Shown: piece after piece, positions 20,457 to 28,908 of the stretch
Layout of the letters: every line of letters begins with the position of its first letter
Numbering within the stretch: position 1 is the first letter of the stretch
Assembly (NCBI RefSeq): GCF_900104255.1
Contig: NZ_FNKZ01000001.1
Span: 2,014,001-2,078,000 of the forward strand
DNA length: 64,000 nucleotides
Source: Pseudoxanthomonas sp. CF385
GTDB taxonomy: Bacteria; Pseudomonadota; Gammaproteobacteria; Xanthomonadales; Xanthomonadaceae
Direction of reading: 5' to 3'
Translations under genes and position numbers: made by a program
Notes under the pieces: model-generated
Database searches by the model: none
Told to the model about the DNA's origin: nothing
The model's input: only the letters and a program-made list of their open reading frames with translations

Positions 20457-20852
20457 TCAGCGACGCTCCGGCAGGTGCGCGATGCACTTGAGTTCGATGG
20501 CGATGGGCGTGGGCAGGGCGGTGATGCCGAGCGTGGTGCGGCAGGGCGCCGTCGCCGCGTCGGGGAAATACTCGGCCCAGACCGCGTTGTAGCTGGGGAA
20601 GTCGCCGGCCATGTCGGTCAGGTAGATGGTGACGTCCACAAGGTCCTCCCAGCGGGCGCCGCTGGCGTCCAGTACCGTGCGCACGTTGGCGAACACGGCG
20701 TGGGTCTGCGCATCGATCCCCGCCGGGATCGCATCCGTCGCCGGGTCGCGCGGGCCGATGCCGGACAGGAACAGCAGGTCGCCGACGCGCCGCGCGTGCG
20801 GGTAACGGCCGACGGGCTTCGGTGCATCGCCCGCCTGGACGACATTACTCAT
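20457..20852 (-). CDS. RidA/YjgF-family protein, probable 2-aminomuconate deaminase
   Basis: The 131-residue protein is a RidA-fold member ([15 protein letters not shown] at the N-terminus, with [22 protein letters not shown] at the C-terminus, which includes the conserved arginine). In kynurenine and 2-nitrobenzoate pathways a RidA paralogue deaminates 2-aminomuconate. Its place between the ring-cleavage dioxygenase and the aminomuconate-semialdehyde dehydrogenase supports that specific role over general enamine deaminase. It overlaps the carbonic anhydrase gene by 8 nt. Confidence 0.9.
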   Translation of the reverse strand: MSNVVQAGDAPKPVGRYPHARRVGDLLFLSGIGPRDPATDAIPAGIDAQTHAVFANVRTVLDASGARWEDLVDVTIYLTDMAGDFPSYNAVWAEYFPDAATAPCRTTLGITALPTPIAIELKCIAHLPERR

Positions 20853-21519
20853 CGCGCTTGCCCCTCGGCGGCACGCCGGCCAGGGCGCGCTGGTAGGCAG
20901 GCTGGATGTCGTCCGAACCCGCCACGTCCATGCCGAGTTCGCGCACGCGGCCGTCGAACAGGCTGTAGACCCAGCCGTGGATCGCCAACGGTTGGCCGCG
21001 CGCCCAGGCGTCCTGGACGACCGTGGTCTGGCAGACGTTGAACACCTGCTCGATCACGTTGAGCTCGCACAGGCGCGCGTGGCGCAGGGATTCGGTATCG
21101 ACCTGCTCCAGCAGGTCGGCGTGCTTCATCGCCACGTCGGCCACGTGGCGCAGCCAGTTGTCGGCCAGACCCACGCGCAGGCCGGTCATCGCCGCATGCA
21201 CGCCGCCGCAGCCGTAGTGGCCGACCAGCAGGATATGCTCGACCTTCAGGATGTCGACGGCGAACTGCACCACCGACAAGGCATTGAGGTCGCCGTGCGA
21301 CATCACGTTGGCGATGTTGCGATGGACGAAGACTTCGCCCGGGTCCAGGCCCAGGATCTGGTTGGCCGGCACGCGCGAATCGGAACAGCCGATCCACAGG
21401 TAGCGCGGCGACTGCTGCTGCGACAGCCGCTTGAAGAAGCCGGGATCCTCCTGCTTGATGCGGGCGGCCCAGTCGCGGTTGTTCTGCAGCAGTTGTTCGA
21501 GTTCGGAAAGGTCAGGCAT
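20845..21519 (-). CDS. can: beta-class carbonic anhydrase
   Basis: The 224-residue enzyme interconverts CO2 and bicarbonate. Zinc ligands and the catalytic dyad are present: C45, D47 and R49 in CSDSR, and H101 and C104 in GHYGCGG. The ATG at 21519 gives the usual N-terminus (MPDLSELEQLLQNNRDWA). It starts 14 bp after the dehydrogenase gene and overlaps the deaminase gene by 8 nt, so it is firmly within the kynurenine operon, where ACMSD releases CO2. Confidence 0.96.
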   Translation of the reverse strand: MPDLSELEQLLQNNRDWAARIKQEDPGFFKRLSQQQSPRYLWIGCSDSRVPANQILGLDPGEVFVHRNIANVMSHGDLNALSVVQFAVDILKVEHILLVGHYGCGGVHAAMTGLRVGLADNWLRHVADVAMKHADLLEQVDTESLRHARLCELNVIEQVFNVCQTTVVQDAWARGQPLAIHGWVYSLFDGRVRELGMDVAGSDDIQPAYQRALAGVPPRGKRDE

Positions 21520-21533
21520 TCGGTAGTTCGTCC

Positions 21534-22955
21534 TCAGCGCAACGCCACGCAGACGTTCTTGGGTTCGGTGAAGAAACGCATGGCCTCCAGGCCGCCCTCG
21601 CGGCCCAGGCCGGACGCGCCCGTGCCGCCGAACGGCGTGCGCAGGTCGCGGGTCATCCAGGTGTTGATCCAGACGATGCCGGCGCGCAATCGCGCGGCCA
21701 GGCGGTGGGCGCGGTCCAGGTCGCGCGTCCAGACCGTCGCCGCCAGTCCGTAGTCGCCCGCATTGGCCAGCGCGAGTGCATGCGCCTCGTCCTCGAAGGG
21801 CTGCAGCGTGACCACGGGCCCGAAAATTTCCTCGCGGTTGGTCGCCGCTTCGGGTCCCAGGCCTTCGATGACGGTGGGGGCGATGAACCAGCCCGGCCGG
21901 TCCAGCGGCTGCCCGCCGGTGAGCAGGCGCCCGCCTTCGACGCGGGCCCGGGCGATGCAGCCCAACACCTTGTCGAAGTGCGCCTGCGACACCATCGCGC
22001 CGAGCCGGGTCGCCGGATCGTCGAGCGGACCGGCCTGCAGCGCGCGCGTGCGCTCGACCAGCGCATCGCGGAATTCCTCGTAGATCGCCTGCTGGACGAG
22101 CAGCCGCGAGCCGCACAGGCAGATCTGGCCGGCATTCTGGAATGCCGAGCGGAGCAAGGTGTCCAGGTGTGCGCGCCAGTCGCTGTTGGCGAACACCAGG
22201 GTGGCGTTCTTGCCGCCCAGTTCCAGCGACACCTTCTTCAGGAGGGGGCCCGCCAGCCCGGCGATGCGACGGCCCACGGCCGTGCTGCCGGTGAACGACA
22301 CCGCCTTCACCGCCGGATGCAGGATCAGCGGCTCACCCACGGCAGGTCCGCTGCCATGCACGATGTTCAGTACGCCGCGCGGCAGGCCGATCTCGGCGGC
22401 GAGCGCGCCGAGCATCGTCGCCGTCGCAGGCGTGATCTCCGAAGGCTTGGCGACCACGGTGTTGCCCGCGGCCAGGGCGGGCGCGATCTTCCAGGTGAAG
22501 AGGTAGAGCGGCAGGTTCCAGGGGGAGATCGCCGCGACCACGCCCAGCGGTGCGCGCAGGGTGTAGTTCAGGCCCGCTTCGCCGTGGTGCGATTCGCTGG
22601 CGAACTGCGTGGCCGCATGCGCGAAGAAGCGCAGGTTGGCCACCGCGCGCGGAATCTCGATGTCGCGCGCCAGGGCCAGCGGCTTCCCGGCATCCCGCGA
22701 CTCCGCAGCGGCAAACGCATCCAGGTGGGTTTCAAGCGCGTCGGCCAGACGCTCGAGCCAGCGCGCACGGGCGCTGGAGGGCAGCGCGGCCCAGGCGGGA
22801 AACGCCGCCTCGGCCGCGTCGATGGCCTGCAGCACATCGCTTTCGCTGCCGTCCGCGACTTCGGCGTAGACCTCGGCCGAGGCCGGCTCGAAGACAGGAC
22901 GCCAGGCGCCACCGGGGCGCGGTTCGCCATCGATGAAGTGGCCGTAGCGTTCCAT
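21534..22955 (-). CDS. aldehyde dehydrogenase, probable 2-aminomuconate-6-semialdehyde dehydrogenase
   Basis: The 473-residue NAD-dependent aldehyde dehydrogenase has ISPWNLPLYLFTWKIAPALAAGN, the general-base glutamate E245 in LELGGKN, and the catalytic Cys279 in NAGQICLCG. It resembles the hydroxymuconic/aminomuconic semialdehyde group. Context assigns it to oxidising 2-aminomuconate semialdehyde, the product of ACMSD. I chose ATG 22955 (MERYGHFIDGE); a GTG two codons upstream is possible. It is the first gene of the compact kynurenine operon, 42 bp downstream of an SDR gene on the same strand. Confidence 0.92.
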   Translation of the reverse strand: MERYGHFIDGEPRPGGAWRPVFEPASAEVYAEVADGSESDVLQAIDAAEAAFPAWAALPSSARARWLERLADALETHLDAFAAAESRDAGKPLALARDIEIPRAVANLRFFAHAATQFASESHHGEAGLNYTLRAPLGVVAAISPWNLPLYLFTWKIAPALAAGNTVVAKPSEITPATATMLGALAAEIGLPRGVLNIVHGSGPAVGEPLILHPAVKAVSFTGSTAVGRRIAGLAGPLLKKVSLELGGKNATLVFANSDWRAHLDTLLRSAFQNAGQICLCGSRLLVQQAIYEEFRDALVERTRALQAGPLDDPATRLGAMVSQAHFDKVLGCIARARVEGGRLLTGGQPLDRPGWFIAPTVIEGLGPEAATNREEIFGPVVTLQPFEDEAHALALANAGDYGLAATVWTRDLDRAHRLAARLRAGIVWINTWMTRDLRTPFGGTGASGLGREGGLEAMRFFTEPKNVCVALR

Positions 22956-22997
22956 GCCCACTAGCTTAACCCGGCTGGCAAGTCCCTCGCGCCGGGA

Positions 22998-23786
22998 TCA
23001 CAGCGACTGCATGCGGCCGCCGTCGACGGCCAGGCTGACCCCGTTGACATAGCCGGCGGCGGGCGTGGCGAGGAAGGCGATCGCCGCGGCCACTTCATGC
23101 GCCTCCGCGAAACGGCCGGCGGGCACCGATGCCAGCATCGCCGCGCCGATGGCGGCTTCGTCCTTGCCGGTGGCCTCCACGCGGTCGCGCAGGATCTGCT
23201 CCAAGCGTTGGGTGCGCGTATAGCCCGGCAGCACGTTGTTGACGGTGATGCCGTCGGCGCCCAGTTCCTTCGACAGCGTCTTGGCCCAGCTCGCCACCGC
23301 GCCGCGGATGGTGTTGGACACGCCGAGGTTGGCGATGGGCTCCTTCACCGACGTCGATACGACATTGATGATGCGGCCCCAGCGTGCCTGACGCATGCCG
23401 GATACGACCGCCTGCGCGAGCGTCTGGTTGGCGAGCACATGGCGCTGGAAGGCCGCGAGATAGTCGTCGGCGCCGGCATCGAGGGCGCGGCCCCCGGGAG
23501 GGCCGCCGGTGTTGTTGACCAGGATGTGGACGGGGTGGTCCGCCAGGGCCGCGCGGACGCCGGCGTCGAGCGCCGCGGTGTCGGCCACATCCTGCACGAG
23601 GGTGCCGTGCCGCTGGCCTTCGGCGACGCGGGGCAGGGCGGCCACCACGTCTTCCAGCACCGCCGCGCGGCGGGCGAGCACGGTGACGTCGGCGCCCAGC
23701 AGCGCGAGCTCGATCGCGGCAGCGCGGCCGATGCCTTCGGAGGCGCCGCACACCAGCGCGTGGCGGCCGGCGAGGTTCAGGTCCAT
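22998..23786 (-). CDS. short-chain dehydrogenase/reductase family protein with altered active site
   Basis: The 262-residue Rossmann protein has the SDR cofactor motif CGASEGIG (residues 13-20), NNTGG (91-95) and the usual C-terminal LAVDGGRMQSL. The catalytic serine region (VVSTS, 143-146) is present, but the expected Tyr-x3-Lys is replaced by Ser157 and Arg161 in GVSNTIRGA. This matches the 3-oxoacyl-ACP reductase-like SDRs that lack the canonical tyrosine. The reaction is therefore unknown. It sits just upstream of the kynurenine operon and may lead it, or be an independent gene. Confidence 0.88.
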   Translation of the reverse strand: MDLNLAGRHALVCGASEGIGRAAAIELALLGADVTVLARRAAVLEDVVAALPRVAEGQRHGTLVQDVADTAALDAGVRAALADHPVHILVNNTGGPPGGRALDAGADDYLAAFQRHVLANQTLAQAVVSGMRQARWGRIINVVSTSVKEPIANLGVSNTIRGAVASWAKTLSKELGADGITVNNVLPGYTRTQRLEQILRDRVEATGKDEAAIGAAMLASVPAGRFAEAHEVAAAIAFLATPAAGYVNGVSLAVDGGRMQSL

Positions 23787-23843
23787 GCGAGGGTCCGGGA
23801 GTCGGGGTGGGTCGAGTGTACCGATCCGAAGGACGCGATCGGA

Positions 23844-24473
23844 TCAGGCCGGCCGGCGATCCAGCCGGTCGCGCATCAGGGCCGCGATCTCCCGATTGTC
23901 CTCACCGCCCAGTCGCTCCAGCGCGTCGGCGGCGCCTCGGACGTTCGCGACGGGATGGTTCTGGCTGAGCTTGAACTTCAGCTCGATGCGTTCGGCGACG
24001 AAGCGGAACCCCACGATGCCGCGCAACTGGCGCACGTGATCGTCGCGGTCGTGCTCGAATCGCCAATCGTTGCCCACGTGCGCTTCGTTCACCTGGCTGA
24101 GACGGTCGACGATCGATGCGAGCCGCGCCGTGTCTTCCGTGGTCTCGAGGTGGCCGTGCAGGTGCGCGACCGCGTAGTTCCAGGTCGGGACGCGGGCGGC
24201 CTCTTCCTTGTCCACGTACCAGCCGGGCGACAGGTAGGCGTGGGGGCCGTGCACGATGGCCAACGCCGGACCGGCATGGCGTGCCTGCGGATTGGGTTTG
24301 GCCCAATGGCCTTCCAGGACCACCTGTTCGCCATCCCGCGCATACAGGACGGGCAGGTGGCTCACGAAGGGCAAGCCGTCGGCGATCGTGACGAGGGTGA
24401 CGAAGGCGTCGCGCGCGATCAGCCCGTCGAGTTCGGTGAGGTCGGCTTCGGCGAACGCGCGCGGCGTGTACAC
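23844..24473 (-). CDS. PaiB-like FMN-binding negative transcriptional regulator family protein
   Basis: The 209-residue protein begins at GTG 24473 (read as MYTPRAFAEADLTEL), the standard start of the PaiB family. FVTLVTIADGLPFVSHLPVL, the VLEGHWAKPNPQ segment and VPTWNYAVAHLHG are typical of this split-barrel flavin-binding fold. In Bacillus the family affects sporulation and degradative-enzyme genes; in Gram-negatives the function is mostly unknown. It follows a small hypothetical gene by 7 nt and is the last gene of the asnS-led chain. Confidence 0.9.
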   Translation of the reverse strand: MYTPRAFAEADLTELDGLIARDAFVTLVTIADGLPFVSHLPVLYARDGEQVVLEGHWAKPNPQARHAGPALAIVHGPHAYLSPGWYVDKEEAARVPTWNYAVAHLHGHLETTEDTARLASIVDRLSQVNEAHVGNDWRFEHDRDDHVRQLRGIVGFRFVAERIELKFKLSQNHPVANVRGAADALERLGGEDNREIAALMRDRLDRRPA

Positions 24474-24480
24474 ACAGGCC

Positions 24481-24789
24481 TCAGGCGCGCGCGCCCAGCG
24501 AGCGCACCATCTGCGGCACGAGCGCCGCATCGTCGTCGCCCTGCGGTGGCGCCACGTCGTTCAGCGCGAAGCCGCGCGCGAGCGCGTCGTCTTCGTCCAG
24601 GCCATCGAAGGCCACGAATTCGGCATCGAACAGCGCCGCGCGGGCGCTGTCCTCGCTGTCGTAGGGCAAGGTGTTGCCGTCGCTGTCCAGCACTTCGGCC
24701 GTGCCCGCGTCCAGCACCCGCAGGCGCGCCCAGATCAGGGTGCGGCCGAGCGAGGCCAGGTACCAGTCTTCACGCAGGAACGGGTTCAT
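24481..24789 (-). CDS. small acidic protein of unknown function
   Basis: The 102-residue product begins MNPFLREDWYLASLGRTLIWA and is rich in Asp and Glu, with the segment VLDSDGNTLPYDSEDSARAALFDAEFVAFDGLDEDDAL. I do not recognise it. Its ATG overlaps the TGA of the preceding membrane-protein gene (ATGA), and paiB follows 7 nt later, so it is translated from the asnS transcript. Confidence 0.75.
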   Translation of the reverse strand: MNPFLREDWYLASLGRTLIWARLRVLDAGTAEVLDSDGNTLPYDSEDSARAALFDAEFVAFDGLDEDDALARGFALNDVAPPQGDDDAALVPQMVRSLGARA

Positions 24790-25090
24790 GCGAACGCCTC
24801 CGCCCACAGGGCCAGCAGGCCGGCCATCGCCAGGCCGAACAGGATCACGCACAGCGAGATCCGCGCCGGCGTGGCCAGCCCCGACAACGACGGATCGGGA
24901 ATCGCCCGGTAGCCGCCGCCGAGCAGCCAGCGCAGGGCGACGGGCTTGAGGAACGCGCCTTCGCCCCACTGCGCGCCAAGCGTGCCGTGGCGGTCGCGGA
25001 CGTGGACCAGGGTCAGCGGCCAGAAGATGACGAAGGCGCAGAACCCGGCGATCGCCACGCCGACGAAGCAGAGCGCGAAGAACAGGATCA

Positions 25091-25091
<1 letters not shown>
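24786..25091 (-). CDS. small membrane protein of unknown function
   Basis: The 101-residue protein has a hydrophobic N-terminal helix (MILFFALCFVGVAIAGFCAF), a polar middle with LVHVRDRHGTLGAQWGEGAFLKP, and a second helix near the C-terminus (ARISLCVILFGLAMAGLLALWA). It looks like a two-helix inner-membrane protein. Its start codon shares one base with the asnS stop (TGATG), and its stop overlaps the next start. Function is unknown. Confidence 0.75.
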
Positions 25092-26491
<1,400 letters not shown>

Positions 26492-26572
26492 GGCTTGAAT
26501 CCTTCGGTAACAGTCTTATTTATGGAACGCGGAGTTTAGCAAGAGCCGCGCGGCCGACGGCGCACCCGCGGC

Positions 26573-26578
26573 TATAAT
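26573..26578 (+). promoter_or_regulatory. -10 box (TATAAT) of the iscA-like gene
   Basis: A perfect TATAAT in the sequence GGCTATAATCG lies 24 bases before the iscA-like start codon. No good -35 hexamer is visible at normal spacing, so it may need an activator or rely on the flanking context. The ribosome-binding site CAGGAG follows before the ATG. Confidence 0.55.
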
Positions 26579-26602
26579 CGTCCCGTCGAACAGGAGCTTC
26601 CC

Positions 26603-26935
26603 ATGGCCATCACCCTCACCCCCGTCGCCCTCGAACGCGTGCAGCGTTTCGTCGCGCAGACGCCGGGCGCGCTGGGCCTGCGCTTCGGGGTCACCCGTAC
26701 AGGCTGCTCCGGCTGGGGCCACGTGGCGGATCTTGCCCGCGACGAGCGCGAGGGCGACACCGTGTTCGAATTCGGTGGCGTCCGTATCTACGTCGATGCC
26801 GACAGCCTGCCGCTGGTCGACGGGACCGAGATCGACTTCGCCAAGCAGGGACTGTCCGAGACCTTCACCTTCCGGAACCCCAATGCGGCCGCCGAATGCG
26901 GCTGCGGCGAGAGCTTCACGACGACCGCCGCATAA
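26603..26935 (+). CDS. HesB/IscA-family iron-sulfur cluster assembly accessory protein (3' end rebuilt by island insertion)
   Basis: The 110-residue A-type carrier has the three expected cysteines: C35 in TRTGCSGWGH, and C99 and C101 in CGCGESF. It delivers Fe-S clusters to apo-proteins in the cytosol. The last 16 codons span a 23-bp sequence that recurs at 45953, where it is followed by a different in-frame tail (TTSADAA then stop). The tail here (TTTAA) is therefore probably supplied by the integrated island, which replaced the native 3' end while keeping the reading frame. No catalytic cysteine is lost. Confidence 0.93.
   Translation: MAITLTPVALERVQRFVAQTPGALGLRFGVTRTGCSGWGHVADLARDEREGDTVFEFGGVRIYVDADSLPLVDGTEIDFAKQGLSETFTFRNPNAAAECGCGESFTTTAA
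26897..26919 (+). repeat. attL: left 23-bp direct repeat of the island
   Basis: The 23 bases starting TGCGGCTGCGGCGAGAGC lie in frame within codons 99-106 of the iscA-like gene and are identical to 45953-45975. Sequences diverge at once on both sides. This is the expected core of a tyrosine-recombinase attachment site in the 3' end of a host gene. Confidence 0.88.
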
Positions 26936-27033
26936 GGTCCCAAGGGGTCCCGCCAAGGACCTATATATATCCGGATATCAGCTACTTATGTAGCCATTGT
27001 GTTCCGTGAGTCACCTTGACGGCTCACCCTTGC

Positions 27034-27105
27034 GGGGGCAAATATGGGGGCACGGCCCCGGGTTCGGGGTAGTCATGCCCCCAAATTCCCGGCGAGGATG
27101 CCCCC
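27034..27105. repeat. left-end GGGGGCA repeats, likely integrase arm-type sites
   Basis: The heptamer GGGGGCA occurs at 27034-27040 and 27046-27052, and inverted (TGCCCCC) at 27076-27082 and 27099-27105. Two further copies lie at the right end (45879 and 45891). The clustering at both ends next to the integrase fits arm-type binding sites. The rest of the 26936-27108 gap contains a 6-bp inverted repeat (AGGTCC at 26935, GGACCT at 26957) and an AT-rich stretch near 26963. Confidence 0.55.
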
Positions 27106-27108
27106 ACC

Positions 27109-28341
27109 ATGGCGACCAACAAGCTCACCTCGGCACGTGTCCGCACCGCGCCGGCGGGCAAGCATTTCGATGGCGACGGCCTTTACCTCGAGGTCATGCC
27201 CAACGGCTCGCGCCTTTGGCGGCTGAAATATCGCTTCGGGGGAAAGGAGAAGCGCCTGGCGTTGGGTGCCTCGCATGAGGTCGGACTCGCCGAGGCCCGA
27301 CGCCGCCGAGACGAAGCCCGCGCCCACCTGCGCGATGGACGAGACCCTAGCGACGTGCGACGCACCGAGCGCGTGGCTGCCGCTGTCAAAGCTGCGAACA
27401 GCTTTGAAGTCGTGGCACGCGAATGGGTTGCGACGCGTGGCGCGCGCTGGTCGGAGCGCCATCGCGAGAACCTGGTCGCCCAGCTCGAGCGGGATGCGTT
27501 CCCGCGTATTGGTGGCCGCCCGGTGTCGGATCTGTCCGCTGCCGAGGTCCTGGCGGTCCTGCGCGAGGTCGAGCGCCGCGGGTCACTGGATAGCGCAGGG
27601 CGCCTGCTGCAGCGGGTCCGCGGCGTCCTGAACTTCGCGGTAGCCACCGCGCGAGCCGAATCGAACCCGGCGCGCGACCTAGAGGGTGCTTTGACGCCAC
27701 CGATGCGCCGGAACTTCGCCGCGCTGCCGCTGGCCCGCGTGGGTGCGTTCCTTGCCGCACTGGACGATTACCCCGGGCAGCCCGAGACGCGCATCGCGCT
27801 ACACATGCTGCTCCTCACCTTCGTGCGCTCGGGGGAGCTGCGTGGCGCACGCTGGAGCGAGTTCGACCTGGCTGCCAAGGATGACCATGGCGAAGCGGCG
27901 CCTACCTGGTCGATTCCCGCCGAGCGCATGAAGAATCGCCGGCCGCACGTCGTGCCGTTGGCTCCCACGGTGGTCGAGCTGCTCGGACAGCTACGGGAGC
28001 TCACTGGCAGTGGGGAGTTCCTGTTTCCGCACCGCATCCGCCCGCGCACGCCGATGGGCGACTCGACGCTACTCGCAGCCCTGCAGCGCATGGGATTCGG
28101 CGACGTGACGGCGCATGGATTCCGGGCGCTCGCGTCGACCGAGCTAAACGGCCTCGGCTTCCGCGCGGATGCGATCGAGCGGCAGTTGGCTCACGTCGAA
28201 GCGAACAAGATACGCAGCGCCTACCACCGCACGACTTATCTGGACGAGCGCCGGACCATGATGATCGCGTGGGCTGACCTGATTGAGGGGCAGCGCAACG
28301 GAGCAGGGAAGGTGGTGCCGTTTCTGCGCGTAGTCGGTTGA
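27109..28341 (+). CDS. int: tyrosine-type site-specific integrase (P4-like, DUF4102 N-terminus)
   Basis: The 410-residue protein has an N-terminal DUF4102-like arm-binding domain (GKHFDGDGLYLEVMPNGSRLW), a core-binding domain and the tyrosine-recombinase catalytic domain. Catalytic residues are R240 (TFVRSGELRGARW), H336 and R339 (HGFR), H362 (LAHVEANK) and the likely nucleophile Y372 (SAYHRTTYL). It is the first gene inside attL and should drive integration into, and with an excisionase excision from, the 3' end of the iscA-like gene. The gene appears intact. Confidence 0.95.
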   Translation: MATNKLTSARVRTAPAGKHFDGDGLYLEVMPNGSRLWRLKYRFGGKEKRLALGASHEVGLAEARRRRDEARAHLRDGRDPSDVRRTERVAAAVKAANSFEVVAREWVATRGARWSERHRENLVAQLERDAFPRIGGRPVSDLSAAEVLAVLREVERRGSLDSAGRLLQRVRGVLNFAVATARAESNPARDLEGALTPPMRRNFAALPLARVGAFLAALDDYPGQPETRIALHMLLLTFVRSGELRGARWSEFDLAAKDDHGEAAPTWSIPAERMKNRRPHVVPLAPTVVELLGQLRELTGSGEFLFPHRIRPRTPMGDSTLLAALQRMGFGDVTAHGFRALASTELNGLGFRADAIERQLAHVEANKIRSAYHRTTYLDERRTMMIAWADLIEGQRNGAGKVVPFLRVVG

Positions 28342-28452
28342 GATGCGTCAATGACAGTCGCTCGACCTGCATTAACTGCAATCTAGAGCTCCTCACCATT
28401 ACGTAGTCAACGCTAGACGACCTTTACGGAACCACAGCGCGGTAGCCCATCG

Positions 28453-28480
28453 AAAAAAGCTAGGAGGCCGGACGGGCCTC
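28453..28480 (-). terminator. rho-independent terminator of the RHS cargo transcript
   Basis: Read on the minus strand, GAGGCC and GGCCTC form a 6-bp stem within the last codons of the small membrane-protein gene. After the stop codon and a short spacer comes a run of six T residues. It ends the minus-strand cargo transcript that meets the integrase gene head-on. Confidence 0.75.
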
Positions 28481-28864
28481 TCGTCGGAAAATGCATAGGT
28501 TCAAGATAGCCCAAATGGCAGCCAATGGGCCATACGCGTAGTAGGAGTACTCATGGAGTCCATAGTGTCCAACATGCGTGTAGATCAATATCGACTCAAC
28601 AATCTCGAGCACTGAGAGGAGCGCCAAGCAACAGGCCGCCACGAGCCAGCGCCTACCAGCCCTTCTCCATACAGGAAGAAGTGTTGCCGCAAGTAGGGCG
28701 CTAAGCGCGATCAGGATAGCTGCTACAGCTTTCGCATGGAAAGGCTGCTCAAGACTTTGGCCCGTAAGGACTTCTTGATGCAAACCGAAAAGCACCCAGA
28801 CACCTGTAAGCAATGCCCGTCCAAGCAGAGCGATGTTACCGAGCAGTGTGATTGCTTTTAGCAT
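28460..28864 (-). CDS. four-helix membrane protein of unknown function downstream of the RHS gene
   Basis: The 134-residue protein shows about four hydrophobic segments (ALLTGVWVLFGL, AVAAILIALSALLAATLL, WLVAACCLALLSVLEIVESILI, YGPLAAIWAILNLCIF). It starts 45 bp after the RHS/JAMM gene with AAAGGA before its ATG, and a terminator follows, so both genes form one transcript. Position suggests an immunity or accessory protein for the toxin-like gene, but a JAMM toxin acting in the cytosol would not obviously be neutralised by a membrane protein. I do not recognise the family. Confidence 0.7.
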   Translation of the reverse strand: MLKAITLLGNIALLGRALLTGVWVLFGLHQEVLTGQSLEQPFHAKAVAAILIALSALLAATLLPVWRRAGRRWLVAACCLALLSVLEIVESILIYTHVGHYGLHEYSYYAYGPLAAIWAILNLCIFRREARPAS

Positions 28865-28908
28865 ACATATCCTTTTGATTCTCCTGATCTCTGTGAGCTA
28901 GGGCCAAA

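Noticed and set aside
20457..20852. General RidA enamine/imine deaminase
   Set aside because: The fold is the same, but the position between 3-hydroxyanthranilate dioxygenase and aminomuconate-semialdehyde dehydrogenase genes favours 2-aminomuconate deaminase; the general role is not excluded.
26957..26980. AT-rich TATATATAT near the left island end as integrase-gene promoter
   Set aside because: No matching -35 at normal spacing; it may equally be part of the recombination site, so I did not list it as a promoter.
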